A stretch of 64,000 nt of DNA from Actinomyces faecalis (GCF_013184985.2 NZ_CP063418.1:1054001-1118000); one strand, 5' to 3'; positions 8,629 through 18,033 are shown, numbered from the stretch's first letter. Notes: generated from the letters alone by a model not told the origin. Program-made: numbers and translations.

Positions 8629-10050
8629 ATGGGAAGGACCCTTGCTGAGAAGGTGTGGCAGGACCACGTCGTGTCCCAGGGAGCCGACGGTGCCCCGGAC
8701 CTGCTCTACATCGACCTCCACCTCGTCCACGAGGTCACCAGCCCGCAGGCCTTCGAGGGTCTGCGCCTGGCCGGCCGCCAGGTGCGCCGTCCCGATCTCA
8801 CGCTGGCCACCGAGGACCACAACACGCCCACCCTCGACATCGACCTGCCGGTCGCGGACCTGACCAGCCGGACCCAGATCGAGACCCTGCGCCGCAACTG
8901 CGCGGAGTTCGGGGTGCGCCTGCACTCCCTGGGTGACGCCGACCAGGGCATCGTCCACGCCGTCGGCCCGCAGCTGGGCCTGACCCAGCCGGGCATGACG
9001 GTGGTGTGCGGCGACTCTCACACCTCCACCCACGGTGCCTTCGGGGCGCTGGCCTTCGGCATCGGCACCAGCCAGGTCGAGCACGTCCTGGCCACCCAGA
9101 CCCTGCAGATGAAGCCGTTCCAGACCATGAGCGTGCGCATCGACGGCGAGCTGCCCGCCGGCTCCGGGGCCAAGGACGTCATCCTGGCCATCATTGCCAA
9201 GATCGGTACCAACGGCGCCCAGGGCCACGTGATCGAGTACCGTGGCAGCGCCATCGAGAGCCTCTCGATGGAGGCGCGCATGACCATCTGCAACATGAGC
9301 ATCGAGGCTGGAGCGCGAGCCGGCATGATCGCGCCGGACCAGACCACCTTTGACTACCTCCGGGGCCGTCCCCACGCGCCCGAGGGCGAGGACTGGGACG
9401 CGGCCGTGGCGTACTGGAGCTCCCTGCGCACGGACGAGGACGCCGTCTTCGACACCGAGGTCGTGCTTGAGGCCAAGGACATCGAGCCCTTTGTCACCTG
9501 GGGAACCAACCCTGGCCAGGGGCTGCCCATCTCTGCCTCGGTCCCTGACCCCGAGCAGATTGCGGACGAGACTGAGCGCCGCGCGGCAGAGCGTGCCCTG
9601 GAGTACATGGACCTGCGTCCGGGAACGCCGCTGCGCGAGATCCACGTGGACACGGTGTTCCTGGGATCGTGTACCAACGGCCGCATCGAGGACCTGCGCG
9701 CTGCCGCTGAGGTGGTACGTGGACGTACCAAGGCGCCGGGCGTGCGCATGCTCGTGGTGCCCGCCTCCGCCCGTATCCGTCTGCAGGCCGAGGAGGAGGG
9801 CCTGGACCAGGTCTTCAAGGACTTCGGAGCAGAGTGGCGCAACGCCGGCTGCTCGATGTGCCTGGCCATGAACCCTGACAAGCTCGCTCCGGGTGAGCGC
9901 TCGGCCTCGACCTCCAACCGCAACTTCGAGGGACGCCAGGGCAAAGGCGGTCGCACCCACCTGGTCTCGCCCGTGGTCGCTGCGGCCACCGCGGTGCGCG
10001 GCACGCTGTCCACCCCCGCCGACCTTCCCGCTCTGACCCCCGCGGCCTGA
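8629..10050 (+). CDS. leuC: 3-isopropylmalate dehydratase large subunit
   Basis: Catalytic large subunit of isopropylmalate isomerase (2- to 3-isopropylmalate, leucine biosynthesis), which binds a [4Fe-4S] cluster. At 473 residues it has the usual length. Cluster ligands are C348 ([10 protein letters not shown]) and C408/C411 ([12 protein letters not shown]); [12 protein letters not shown] is the substrate-loop motif. ATG 8629 is preferred over GTG 8620 because AAAGGAAG ends about 9 nt before it. A TTAAGGT hexamer at 8582-8588 may be the -10 element in the 83-nt region shared with ndgR. leuD follows 26 nt downstream. Confidence 0.97.
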   Translation: MGRTLAEKVWQDHVVSQGADGAPDLLYIDLHLVHEVTSPQAFEGLRLAGRQVRRPDLTLATEDHNTPTLDIDLPVADLTSRTQIETLRRNCAEFGVRLHSLGDADQGIVHAVGPQLGLTQPGMTVVCGDSHTSTHGAFGALAFGIGTSQVEHVLATQTLQMKPFQTMSVRIDGELPAGSGAKDVILAIIAKIGTNGAQGHVIEYRGSAIESLSMEARMTICNMSIEAGARAGMIAPDQTTFDYLRGRPHAPEGEDWDAAVAYWSSLRTDEDAVFDTEVVLEAKDIEPFVTWGTNPGQGLPISASVPDPEQIADETERRAAERALEYMDLRPGTPLREIHVDTVFLGSCTNGRIEDLRAAAEVVRGRTKAPGVRMLVVPASARIRLQAEEEGLDQVFKDFGAEWRNAGCSMCLAMNPDKLAPGERSASTSNRNFEGRQGKGGRTHLVSPVVAAATAVRGTLSTPADLPALTPAA

Positions 10051-10076
10051 CCGTCCCGAGACCCAAGGAGACACTC

Positions 10077-10730
10077 ATGGAGAAGTTCATCCGCCACACC
10101 GGTATCGGGGCACCGCTGCGTCGCAGCGCCGTCGACACCGACCAGATCATCCCCGCCGTGTACCTCAAGCGCGTCACCCGCACCGGCTTCGAGGACGCCC
10201 TGTTCGCCTCCTGGCGGGCTGGCGAGGCCGACTTCATCCTCAACCAGGAGGCCTACAAGCGTGCCAGCGTGCTCGTGGCCGGCCCGGACTTCGGTACCGG
10301 CTCCTCACGCGAGCACGCCGTGTGGGCGCTGAAGGACTACGGCTTCAAGGTGGTGCTCGCCCCGCGCTTCGCCGACATCTTCCGAGGCAACGCGGGCAAG
10401 CAGGGGCTGGTGGCTGGCGTCATCTCCCAGGAGGACGCCGAGCAGCTGTGGAAGATCCTGGAGACCGAGCCCGGCACCGAGGTGACCGTGGACCTGGAGC
10501 GGCGCACGGTGGCCGCAGGCGGTTTCCGCACCACCTTCCAGATCGACGACTACGTGCGCTGGACCCTGATGGAGGGCCTGGACGACATCTCGCTCACTCT
10601 CCATCACGAGGAGGAGATCGCCGCCTACGAGGCCGCGCGTCCCTCCTTCAAGCCGCGCACGCTGCCGGCCCGTCACCTGCCTGAGGTGCCGGTCGTCCCG
10701 GCTCGCGCCGCGGACATGCCGGTGGCATAG
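10077..10730 (+). CDS. leuD: 3-isopropylmalate dehydratase small subunit
   Basis: Small (swivel-domain) subunit that pairs with LeuC in the cytoplasm. It is 217 residues, with the IPAVYLKRV and [17 protein letters not shown] motifs characteristic of LeuD. CAAGGAGA precedes the ATG. The gene forms a two-gene operon with leuC. A weak hairpin (CCGTCG 10737-10742, CGACGG 10747-10752) lies just after the stop codon. Confidence 0.97.
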   Translation: MEKFIRHTGIGAPLRRSAVDTDQIIPAVYLKRVTRTGFEDALFASWRAGEADFILNQEAYKRASVLVAGPDFGTGSSREHAVWALKDYGFKVVLAPRFADIFRGNAGKQGLVAGVISQEDAEQLWKILETEPGTEVTVDLERRTVAAGGFRTTFQIDDYVRWTLMEGLDDISLTLHHEEEIAAYEAARPSFKPRTLPARHLPEVPVVPARAADMPVA

Positions 10731-10823
10731 GAGTATCCGTCGTCAACGACGGCCTGTCTCCAGGGGCGCCGCCAGAGAGGGTGGTTCTGGCGACAAAATA
10801 GTTTCATTGTTCTGTCGGAACTC

Positions 10824-10853
10824 TTGACATAAAGGAGGTGGCGGGATTATGCT
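10824..10853 (+). promoter_or_regulatory. Promoter of the first ROK regulator gene
   Basis: TTGACA at 10824-10829 and TATGCT at 10848-10853, separated by 18 nt. The -10 ends 6 nt before the ATG at 10860, so the transcript is probably leaderless. An AAAGGAGG motif inside the spacer is placed to serve ATG 10849, which opens only a 10-codon frame; whether this is used is unknown. Confidence 0.7.
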
Positions 10854-10859
10854 CTTCCC

Positions 10860-12050
10860 ATGCCATCTCCCAAGGTTGTGAGGTCGGCATCCCGTCAGAT
10901 TCATCAGGATGCCGTGATTCGTGCCCTGCGCCTGCAGGGTGCGTCCTCACGCCGTGATCTGCAAGAGGCCACGGGGCTGTCACGGTCAACGATCAGCTCA
11001 ATCGTCAATGAGCTCATGGCTGCGGGTGAGGTCGAGCGCTGCTCAGCTGCCCGCACCGGCCGTGGCCGCCCGGTGGAGCTGGTCCGTGCTGTTGAGGACG
11101 CGCAGCGTAGCTGGCTCGGCATCGAGTTCAGCCACGGCCGGGTGCACGTGGTGCTCGTGCAGGGGGAGAACCTGGTGCGCGCGCAGGCGTGGCACTCATA
11201 TACGGGACAGACCACCTGGTCCCAGCGCTTCGCGATCGCCTCGCAGCTGCTGGCTCGGGAGGTACCGGCAGATGTGGCCGTCTCCGGCGTGGGGATCGGT
11301 TTCCCCTCATCCGCGGTCATGCGGGGCGAGGACCTGATCGCGCGCGGCCAGGAGGGTGCGCTCGAGCTGATCCGCGAGGTCGCCGCGGAGGTGGGGCAGC
11401 GGTATCACGCCGCGGTGTCCGTGGACAACAACGCCCGCCTTGCCGGTCTTGCTGAGATGCTCTGGGAGTCGGAGAGTCAGCCGGAGAACCAGGTTTACGC
11501 CCGGGTGTCGGACGGCATCGGTGCGGCGCTGGTGTGCAACGGCCAGCCTGTCACCGGTGAGTCGGGATTCGGCGGTGAGATCGGCCACCTGACTGTCAAG
11601 GCCGACGGCGCCCGGTGCCGGTGCGGCAAGCGCGGTTGCCTGGAGACGGTGGCCTCGGCGAGCGCGATCATCCGGCGATGCCGTCAGGGCGGGGTGGAGG
11701 TGGCGGGCATCGAGGATGTCGCGCAGGCCTACCACCAGGGCCGGCGTGTGGCGGTCGAAGCCGTGACCGAGGCTGGTCAGGCCCTAGGCAAGGTACTGGG
11801 AAGAGTCTGTGTGCTCATTGATCCGGCACGCATCGTCCTGGCGGGCACCGTGGTGTCTGCTCTGCCCCACCTCGTTGACGTGGTGCGCGACCAGGTCGGG
11901 CTGGAGCTGCTCCCGGTCAACCAGGTCGTCCCGCTGACCGTGCACGCGCGCCTGGGCGAGGACGCCGGTGCGTTGGGAGCGGCACTGATGGCGATGAGTG
12001 CCGCCCGGCTTCGCTACCCCATCTTGATACCGGACAGGTCAGTGAGCTGA
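10860..12050 (+). CDS. ROK-family transcriptional regulator (transporter/sulfatase block)
   Basis: A 396-residue ROK (NagC/XylR-type) regulator: N-terminal winged helix about 10-75 ([30 protein letters not shown]), then a ROK sugar-kinase-like domain with [24 protein letters not shown] and the zinc motif C253-R-C255-GKRG-C260. An intact kinase glycine motif is not obvious, which fits a regulator rather than a kinase. It lies 28 nt upstream of an ABC permease gene on the same strand and is likely its regulator. ROK regulators usually bind a sugar or sugar phosphate, so control here by a sugar-derived ligand is plausible but unproven. Confidence 0.88.
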   Translation: MPSPKVVRSASRQIHQDAVIRALRLQGASSRRDLQEATGLSRSTISSIVNELMAAGEVERCSAARTGRGRPVELVRAVEDAQRSWLGIEFSHGRVHVVLVQGENLVRAQAWHSYTGQTTWSQRFAIASQLLAREVPADVAVSGVGIGFPSSAVMRGEDLIARGQEGALELIREVAAEVGQRYHAAVSVDNNARLAGLAEMLWESESQPENQVYARVSDGIGAALVCNGQPVTGESGFGGEIGHLTVKADGARCRCGKRGCLETVASASAIIRRCRQGGVEVAGIEDVAQAYHQGRRVAVEAVTEAGQALGKVLGRVCVLIDPARIVLAGTVVSALPHLVDVVRDQVGLELLPVNQVVPLTVHARLGEDAGALGAALMAMSAARLRYPILIPDRSVS

Positions 12051-12078
12051 TCCTTCCTTCAACCAACCCGGAGGTAAC

Positions 12079-12903
12079 ATGACGACGACGTCATTACTGA
12101 CCCCTTTCACGAGGCGTTCCCAACGTCGGCTCTCAGCTGATCAACGCCAGGCCCTGCGCCGTCAGCACCAGATGTGGGTTCTCAACATCGTCTCGGTCGT
12201 TGGTGGTGTTGGCTTGTGGTGGGCGCTGTCAGTCAGCGGGTTCCGCCTACCGACGCCGCCAGAGACGGTGCGTGCCTTTGTCCACCTGTGGGAGGACGGA
12301 ACATTTCTGTCTGACCTGGGGGCCTCCCTGACCCGTGTCTTGACGGGATTCTCCCTGGGTACGCTGCTGGCGATCCCCATCGGCTTCCTGATGGGCTGGT
12401 ACTGGTTCGCTCGTGGGATGATTGAGCCCTGGGTGCAGTTCTTCCGTACCGTCCCGCCGCTGGCAATCATTCCTCTGGCTATCGTCCTCATGGGTATCGG
12501 GGAGCAGCCCAAGATCTTCGTCATCTTCCTGGCCGCTTTCCTGTCATGCGTCGTGTCGACCTACCAGGGCGTGATCAGCGTCGACAACACCCTCATCAAC
12601 GCCGCCAGGGTGCTGGGCGCCGGGGACGGCAGGATCTTCCTCAAGGTGGTCGTGCCAGCCTCAACCCCATTCATCCTCGTCGGGATGCGTGTGGGCCTGG
12701 GTGCGGCCTGGGCAACTGTGGTCGCTGCCGAGCTCATCGCTGCCCAGCAGGGACTGGGGTACCGGATGCAGCAGGCACAGGTGTACTACGACCTGCCGAC
12801 GATTTTCGTCTCACTGGTCACAATCGGGGTGCTTGGTCTGGTCATGGACCGCACTCTGCTTCTTATCGAGCACAAGCTCACCGGATGGCAGGAGCGTCGT
12901 TGA
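12079..12903 (+). CDS. ABC transporter permease, NitT/TauT (SsuC/TauC) type
   Basis: A 274-residue inner-membrane permease of the nitrate/sulfonate/taurine importer family, with about six hydrophobic segments (starting near residues 30, 85, 125, 190 and 240). The EAA loop is [25 protein letters not shown], here about residues 173-197. The family imports aliphatic sulfonates, taurine, nitrate, thiamine precursors or similar small molecules. GGAGG precedes the ATG. The stop codon overlaps the ATPase start (TGATG), so the two are translationally coupled. Substrate is not determined by sequence; the adjacent sulfatase suggests an organosulfur compound. Confidence 0.9.
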   Translation: MTTTSLLTPFTRRSQRRLSADQRQALRRQHQMWVLNIVSVVGGVGLWWALSVSGFRLPTPPETVRAFVHLWEDGTFLSDLGASLTRVLTGFSLGTLLAIPIGFLMGWYWFARGMIEPWVQFFRTVPPLAIIPLAIVLMGIGEQPKIFVIFLAAFLSCVVSTYQGVISVDNTLINAARVLGAGDGRIFLKVVVPASTPFILVGMRVGLGAAWATVVAAELIAAQQGLGYRMQQAQVYYDLPTIFVSLVTIGVLGLVMDRTLLLIEHKLTGWQERR

Positions 12904-13709
12904 TGAAGACTGAGCAGACTCACAAGGGCGTGAGCCAGGACGCGGGTACGCCCAAGATCCAGGTCGAGAAGGTTCGCAAGACCTTTGATATCGGTGGGGC
13001 CGAGCCCTTCGTCGCCCTGGACGGCGTCGACCTGTGCGTGAGTGAGAACGAGTTCGTCACGGTGGTGGGTCCCTCGGGATGCGGCAAGTCCACCCTCATG
13101 AACATCCTCGTCGGTCTTGACCGGCCGACGTCGGGGCGGGCGCTGGTTGACGGCAAGGAGGTGCGTGGACCGGGACCCGAGCGGGGGATGATCTTCCAGC
13201 AGTACGCCCTCTTTCCTTGGCTGACGGTGCGCAAGAATGTCGAATTCGGCCTGAAGAACACGGTGAAGGACAAGGCGGAGCGTCGCCGTATCGCCGAGCA
13301 CTTCATCGACCTGGTAGGGCTCGGACAGTTTGCGGACGCCCTGCCCAAGATGCTGTCCGGCGGCATGAAGCAGCGCTGTGCCATCGCCCGCGCCTATGCG
13401 GTCAACCCCTCGATCCTGCTCATGGACGAGCCATTTGGGGCACTCGACGCCTTGACCCGGGTACGTCTGCAGGAGCAGCTGCTGGAGACCTGGAGCCAGG
13501 AGCGGCGTACCGTCGTGTTCATCACCCATGACGTTGACGAGGCCGTCTTCCTGGCGAATCGGGTGATCGTCATGGCGGCCCGGCCCGGACGGATCGCTCA
13601 GGTCATTGACGTCGATCTTCCATACCCCCGCAATGACGAGGTGCGTATGTCACCGCAGTTCGCGGCCTTGCGCAACCAGGTGTGGCACGCCGTCTACCAC
13701 CAGGACTGA
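12903..13709 (+). CDS. ABC transporter ATP-binding protein, NitT/TauT (SsuB/TauB) type
   Basis: A 268-residue ATPase that powers the importer from the cytoplasmic side. Walker A GPSGCGKST (56-64), Q-loop FQQYALFPW, signature LSGGMKQR, Walker B ILLMDEP and the H-loop FITHDVDEA are all present, and the protein has the SsuB/TauB/NrtD length. The start overlaps the permease stop codon by one base. The receptor gene follows after a 135-nt gap. Confidence 0.93.
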   Translation: MKTEQTHKGVSQDAGTPKIQVEKVRKTFDIGGAEPFVALDGVDLCVSENEFVTVVGPSGCGKSTLMNILVGLDRPTSGRALVDGKEVRGPGPERGMIFQQYALFPWLTVRKNVEFGLKNTVKDKAERRRIAEHFIDLVGLGQFADALPKMLSGGMKQRCAIARAYAVNPSILLMDEPFGALDALTRVRLQEQLLETWSQERRTVVFITHDVDEAVFLANRVIVMAARPGRIAQVIDVDLPYPRNDEVRMSPQFAALRNQVWHAVYHQD

Positions 13710-13844
13710 GGGCCAGGCGCACCTGCCCCAGTCCATGTCACAGCCCGTGCCACAGTCCATGACCGGCCTGCCGATGATGCGCAGCAGGCAGGCCACCACT
13801 GACACGACCACACCCACAACCCAACCAACAACCAAAGGAATCTC

Positions 13845-14864
13845 ATGTCAACGACGACGTTTTCCCGCAGACACGCCCTCGGCCTGGCAGCCCTGCTGAC
13901 CGGTGCCACGACAATCGCCGCGTGCGGTCAGGACAAGGACTCCGGAGCCAGCGCCGGCGGTGAGGTCACCGAGATCAAGGTCGGCTACATCGCTGACTAC
14001 AACGGTGGCTCCCTGATGGCCATCGCCAACGATCAGGACCTGTGGAGCAAGTACGGGCTGAAGGCTGAGCTGTCCACCTTCACCAACGGGCCCCTGCAGA
14101 TCCAGGCGCTGGGGACGAAGGACCTGGACTTCGGCTACATCGGATCGGGGGCGATGTGGCTGCCGGCCTCTGGCAAGGCGACCGTTCTCACCCTCAACTC
14201 GACATCCAACGCTGACCGCGTCATCGCACGCTCGGGCATCACCTCAGTCAAGGACCTCGCGGGCAAGAAGGTCGGTGTCCCTGAGGGCACGAGCGGGGAC
14301 CTGATTCTCCAGCTCGCGCTGGAGAAGGAGGGGATGAGCCTGGAGGACATTGACAAGGTCGCCATGGACCCGACGACCGTCGTCTCCGCCTTCTCAGCCG
14401 GGCAGATCGACGCCGCCGGGATCTGGTACCCGTTGCTCGGCACGATCAAGGAGCAGGTACCCGACCTCGTTGAGCTGGCCGGGGACGAGGACTTTAAGGA
14501 CACGATGGCCTTCCCTTCCGCCTCCGTCATGCGTACCGACGTCGACGACGACACGGCGCTGAAGATGGCGAAGGTGCTGCGCGACGCTATTGACTTCCGC
14601 GCGAAGGACCAGGAGAAGACCATTGAGCTGACCGCAGCGCTCATCAAGGCGGACCCGGCAACGCTCAAGGCGGATGCCGACTACGCCAACTACTACGACT
14701 CCTCGCAGCTGCAAGAGCTCACTGATGACGGCACCATTGTCAAGTGGCTCAACGCCTTGGCGGAGTTCAACGTCAAAGCGGGGAAGCTGACGGACCCCGC
14801 GGACGCTGCGCAGTGGTACGCCTCTGAGATCTTCACGCAGGCTGGTCAGGGCGGCGCGAAGTAG
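13845..14864 (+). CDS. Substrate-binding lipoprotein of the NitT/TauT-type importer
   Basis: A 339-residue extracytoplasmic receptor anchored as a lipoprotein: R8-R9 twin arginine, hydrophobic stretch and a lipobox ending at C27 (TTIAAC). The body is SsuA/NMT1-like, with KVGYIADYNGGSLMAIANDQ near the start, VKDLAGKKVGVPEGTSGDL around 133-151 and AFSAGQIDAAGIW around 182-194, motifs typical of aliphatic-sulfonate, nitrate and pyrimidine receptors. AAAGG precedes the ATG. It completes an SsuABC-like set with the two genes upstream and is followed by a strong hairpin before the sulfatase. Confidence 0.9.
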   Translation: MSTTTFSRRHALGLAALLTGATTIAACGQDKDSGASAGGEVTEIKVGYIADYNGGSLMAIANDQDLWSKYGLKAELSTFTNGPLQIQALGTKDLDFGYIGSGAMWLPASGKATVLTLNSTSNADRVIARSGITSVKDLAGKKVGVPEGTSGDLILQLALEKEGMSLEDIDKVAMDPTTVVSAFSAGQIDAAGIWYPLLGTIKEQVPDLVELAGDEDFKDTMAFPSASVMRTDVDDDTALKMAKVLRDAIDFRAKDQEKTIELTAALIKADPATLKADADYANYYDSSQLQELTDDGTIVKWLNALAEFNVKAGKLTDPADAAQWYASEIFTQAGQGGAK

Positions 14865-14874
14865 CCCTGTGCCT

Positions 14875-14918
14875 GCCGGTGGCCGCAGGCCCCGATACCG
14901 GGGCCTGCGGCCACCGGC
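14875..14918 (+). terminator. Strong hairpin between receptor gene and sulfatase
   Basis: Perfect 20-bp stem, left arm 14875-14894 and right arm 14899-14918, with a 4-nt loop (ATAC) and no T-tract. It starts 10 nt after the receptor stop codon and lies 82 nt upstream of the sulfatase start. It may terminate or attenuate the transporter transcript, or stabilise its 3' end. Confidence 0.8.
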
Positions 14919-15000
14919 CCTCGTAGCGTGTGTACTGGGATCCTTGGGCGCGGCGTCGGCAGTGTTCTGTGGTTCGTGATGATGAAGGAGAGACAGACTG

Positions 15001-16530
15001 ATGGGTTGTGCAGGGCAAAGGCCTGACTATATTCCTGACAACGTGCGTAATGTTTTGGTGTTGATGACTGATCAGCATCGTGTGGATACGATTGGGTGTC
15101 TGGGTAATCCTTTTGCTTGTACTCCGGTGCTTGATGGGTTGGGTCGGGAGGGGTTTGCTTTTACGCATGCGTTTACTCCGACGGCGATCTGTACTCCGGC
15201 TCGTGCGTCGTTGATGACGGGGACTCTGCCGATCCGTCATCAGGTGCTGGCGAATCCGGAGTGGAATATTGCTTACCGGACGGCGATCCCGTTGGGGGCG
15301 TGGACCTATACGCGTGAGCTGGCGGATCATGGTTACAACGTGGGGATCGTGGGTAAGTACCACTGTGGTGAGAATCTTCCGGGGGCTTTTGGGGCTGATG
15401 ACGACACGTTCTGGGGGGCGGAGAACCCGGTTGCTAACGAGGAGTACGTGGCCTGGTTGGAGGACAAGGGTCTGCCGCCGGTGCGGGCGCACGACTTGTG
15501 GCGTGGCAGGTTGCCGGGGGGTAGGCCTGGTCATGTGATCGCTGCGCGGCTGGATCAGCCTGAGGAGGCGACGTTTGAGCGGTTCCTGGCGGACCGGGCG
15601 ATTGAGAGGCTGCGTCAGTACGCGGGGCAGTGGAGGGAGGAGGGTCGTCCGTTCTGTCTTGACGTGCACTTCTTTGGGCCTCATCTGCCTTACTTCCTGC
15701 CTGATGAGTGGTTTGACCTGATTGATCCTGGTGTGGTGGTGCTGCCGGAGAGCTTTGGTGACTCGCTTGTCGGTAAGCCTCCGATTCAGTCGAATTACGC
15801 GACCTACTGGTCTACCTCGTCGTTCAGTAACGAGCAGTGGAGGAAGCTGGTTGCTGTGTACTGGGGGTACGTGGCGATGATTGACTTTGAGATCGGGCGG
15901 ATCCTGGACGTGGCTCGTGAGCTGGGTGTGCTGGAGGACACGGCGGTGTTCTTTACTGCTGACCATGGTGAGTTCACTGGTGCGCACCGGATGAATGACA
16001 AGGGTCCGGCGATGTATGACGATATCTATAACGTGCCTTTTATCGCCCGGGTTCCGGGGGTGTCGAGGGTGGGGCGGTCGGACGCGTTCGTGTCGTTGAT
16101 TGACCTGCCTGCCACGATCATGGAGATCGCGGGGCTGGATCCTGCTCTGGTGCGTGACGGGCGGTCGATCCTGGACCTGACGCGGGGGCAGGAGGCTAGT
16201 GGGTGGCGTCAGGACATTGTGTGTGAGTTCCACGGTCACCACTTTCCTCTTCAGCAGAGGATGCTGCGGACTCGTGAGTACAAGCTGGTGGTGTCTCCGG
16301 AGTCGGTCAACGAGCTGTACGACCTGCGTCGTGATCCTAGTGAGATGACGAATGTGTATACCTCGCCGGTCTATGACCAGGTGCGTCGTGAGCTGGCCAC
16401 TGAGCTGTATCGTCAGCTGCGTGAGCGTGGGGACCACTCCTTTGCTAAGTGGATGGCCGCGATGACCGACTTCGACGTTCCCCTGTCAGGCACCGCCCGC
16501 TCAGACCTTGATGACGTCGTCACCACCTAA
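15001..16530 (+). CDS. Cytoplasmic type I sulfatase (formylglycine-dependent)
   Basis: A 509-residue alkaline-phosphatase-superfamily sulfatase that hydrolyses a sulfate ester. The maturation motif C64-T-P66-A-R68 is the Cys-type site converted to formylglycine; metal-site residues lie in MTDQHR (22-27) and ADHGEF (320-325). No signal peptide or lipobox is present, so it should act in the cytoplasm on an imported substrate. The RBS is GGAGAG about 9 nt before the ATG. Many codons end in T (CGT, GGT, GAT, GCT), unlike the C/G-ending neighbours, which suggests separate acquisition. Choline-, aryl- or carbohydrate-sulfatase specificity cannot be read from the sequence. Confidence 0.9.
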   Translation: MGCAGQRPDYIPDNVRNVLVLMTDQHRVDTIGCLGNPFACTPVLDGLGREGFAFTHAFTPTAICTPARASLMTGTLPIRHQVLANPEWNIAYRTAIPLGAWTYTRELADHGYNVGIVGKYHCGENLPGAFGADDDTFWGAENPVANEEYVAWLEDKGLPPVRAHDLWRGRLPGGRPGHVIAARLDQPEEATFERFLADRAIERLRQYAGQWREEGRPFCLDVHFFGPHLPYFLPDEWFDLIDPGVVVLPESFGDSLVGKPPIQSNYATYWSTSSFSNEQWRKLVAVYWGYVAMIDFEIGRILDVARELGVLEDTAVFFTADHGEFTGAHRMNDKGPAMYDDIYNVPFIARVPGVSRVGRSDAFVSLIDLPATIMEIAGLDPALVRDGRSILDLTRGQEASGWRQDIVCEFHGHHFPLQQRMLRTREYKLVVSPESVNELYDLRRDPSEMTNVYTSPVYDQVRRELATELYRQLRERGDHSFAKWMAAMTDFDVPLSGTARSDLDDVVTT

Positions 16531-16561
16531 CAACCCTGCTCCCGCCACAAGATGGCAGGGG

Positions 16562-16578
16562 CCGGGTGTAGCACCCGG
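16562..16578 (+). terminator. Short hairpin downstream of the sulfatase
   Basis: CCGGGTG (16562-16568) and CACCCGG (16572-16578) form a perfect 7-bp stem with a TAG loop, 32 nt after the sulfatase stop codon. It is the likely end of the accessory block. A run of ten G follows immediately. Confidence 0.5.
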
Positions 16579-16582
16579 GGCC

Positions 16583-16592
16583 GGGGGGGGGG
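16583..16592. repeat. G10 homopolymer tract
   Basis: Ten consecutive G between the sulfatase terminator and murA, 118 nt upstream of the murA start. Such tracts are prone to slippage, and to sequencing error. Confidence 0.85.
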
Positions 16593-16710
16593 CGACGTGA
16601 GCCTCGTCAGCAGCTGGGGAACAGATCTCCGTACAGGTGGGTTAAGGTACCCAGGCCGCAACCGCGGTTGAACGTCCAAGGCGCACCAGTGCCCACCTAT
16701 GGAGGTAGAG

Positions 16711-18033
16711 ATGGTCGACGGACTGCTGCAGGTCCAGGGAGGCCGCCCGCTGCGCGGTGAGATCACCGTGCGCGGCGCGAAGAACCTCGTGCCCAAGGCG
16801 ATGGTGGCCGCGCTGCTGGGACGCACCCCCTCGGTCCTGCGCAACGTCCCCCTCATCCGTGACGTGGACGTGGTCTCCGGGCTGCTGAGCCTGCACGGCG
16901 TCTCCATCGACTACGACCAGACCGAGGGGATCCTGTCCCTGGACTCCTCCAGCGTCGAGAGCGCCCACATGGCCGACATCGACGCCCACGCCGGCTCCTC
17001 GCGCATCCCGATCCTCCTGTGCGGCCCGCTCCTGCACCGCCTGGGGGAGGCCTTTATCCCGGACCTGGGCGGGTGCCGCATCGGGGACCGCCCCATCAAC
17101 TACCACCTGAGCATCCTGCGCAGCTTCGGAGCGGTGGTGGACAAGCAGGCGATGGGTATCCGTCTCACCGCCCCCCACGGGCTGCACGGCACGGTGATCG
17201 ACCTGCCCTACCCGTCCGTGGGAGCCACCGAGCAGACCCTGCTCACCGCAGTGCGTGCCGAGGGCCTGACCGAGCTGCGCGGGGCCGCGATCGAGCCCGA
17301 GATCATGGACCTGGTCGACGTGCTGCAGAAGATGGGCGCCATCATCTCCGTGGACACCGACCGCACCATCCACATCGAGGGCGTGGACGAGCTGGTCGGG
17401 TACACCCACACCGCCCTGCCTGACCGCATCGAGGCAGCGTCCTGGGCCTCGGCCGCCCTGGCTACGCACGGTGACGTGTTCGTGCGCGGGGCCCACCAGT
17501 CGGACATGACCACCTTCCTGAACGTCTACCGCAAGGTCGGCGGCGCCTTCGACGTGCGTGACGACGGCATCCGCTTCTGGCACCCGGGTGGCGACCTGAA
17601 GTCCCTGGTGGTGGAGACCAACGTCCACCCTGGGTTCATGACCGACTGGCAGCAGCCGCTGGTGGTGGCCCTGACCCAGGCGGACGGCCTGTCGATCGTC
17701 CACGAGACGGTGTACGAGAACCGCTTCGGCTTCACCTCGGCGCTGCGCAAGATGGGCGCCACGATCCAGGTCTACCGCGAGTGCCTGGGCGGCTCAGCCT
17801 GCCGCTTCGGGCAGCGTAACTTCTACCACTCTGCCGTCATCTCCGGCCCCTCGCCCCTGCGCGGGGCGGACATCGAGGTGCCTGACCTGCGCGGCGGCTT
17901 CTCCCACCTCATCGCGGCCCTGGCGGCTGAGGGCACGAGCCGGGTCGAGGGCATCAACCTCATCGACCGCGGCTACGAGCACTTCATGAGCAAGCTCGCC
18001 GCGCTGGACGCGGACGTGACGCGCCTGGCCTGA
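16711..18033 (+). CDS. murA: UDP-N-acetylglucosamine 1-carboxyvinyltransferase
   Basis: Cytoplasmic enzyme of the first committed step of peptidoglycan synthesis, transferring enolpyruvate from PEP to UDP-GlcNAc. It is 440 residues from ATG 16711, which has GGAGGT 4 nt upstream; an ATG at 16699 would place that RBS inside the gene. The PEP-binding and fosfomycin-target cysteine is C122 in LGGCRIGDRP. GAKNLVPKAMVAALL near the N-terminus and DLRGGFSHLIAALAAEG near the C-terminus are conserved. The protein is slightly long for the family. It is transcribed alone, between the sulfatase and plsC. Confidence 0.96.
   Translation: MVDGLLQVQGGRPLRGEITVRGAKNLVPKAMVAALLGRTPSVLRNVPLIRDVDVVSGLLSLHGVSIDYDQTEGILSLDSSSVESAHMADIDAHAGSSRIPILLCGPLLHRLGEAFIPDLGGCRIGDRPINYHLSILRSFGAVVDKQAMGIRLTAPHGLHGTVIDLPYPSVGATEQTLLTAVRAEGLTELRGAAIEPEIMDLVDVLQKMGAIISVDTDRTIHIEGVDELVGYTHTALPDRIEAASWASAALATHGDVFVRGAHQSDMTTFLNVYRKVGGAFDVRDDGIRFWHPGGDLKSLVVETNVHPGFMTDWQQPLVVALTQADGLSIVHETVYENRFGFTSALRKMGATIQVYRECLGGSACRFGQRNFYHSAVISGPSPLRGADIEVPDLRGGFSHLIAALAAEGTSRVEGINLIDRGYEHFMSKLAALDADVTRLA

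Noticed and set aside
8599..10074. Open frame of 491 codons antisense to leuC
   Set aside because: leuC on the plus strand has all iron-sulfur ligands; the antisense product shows only low-complexity sequence.
14833..16437. Long open frame of 534 codons on the minus strand opposite the sulfatase
   Set aside because: Arg/His/Thr-rich composition without any family motif; it mirrors the sulfatase codon pattern and has no RBS.
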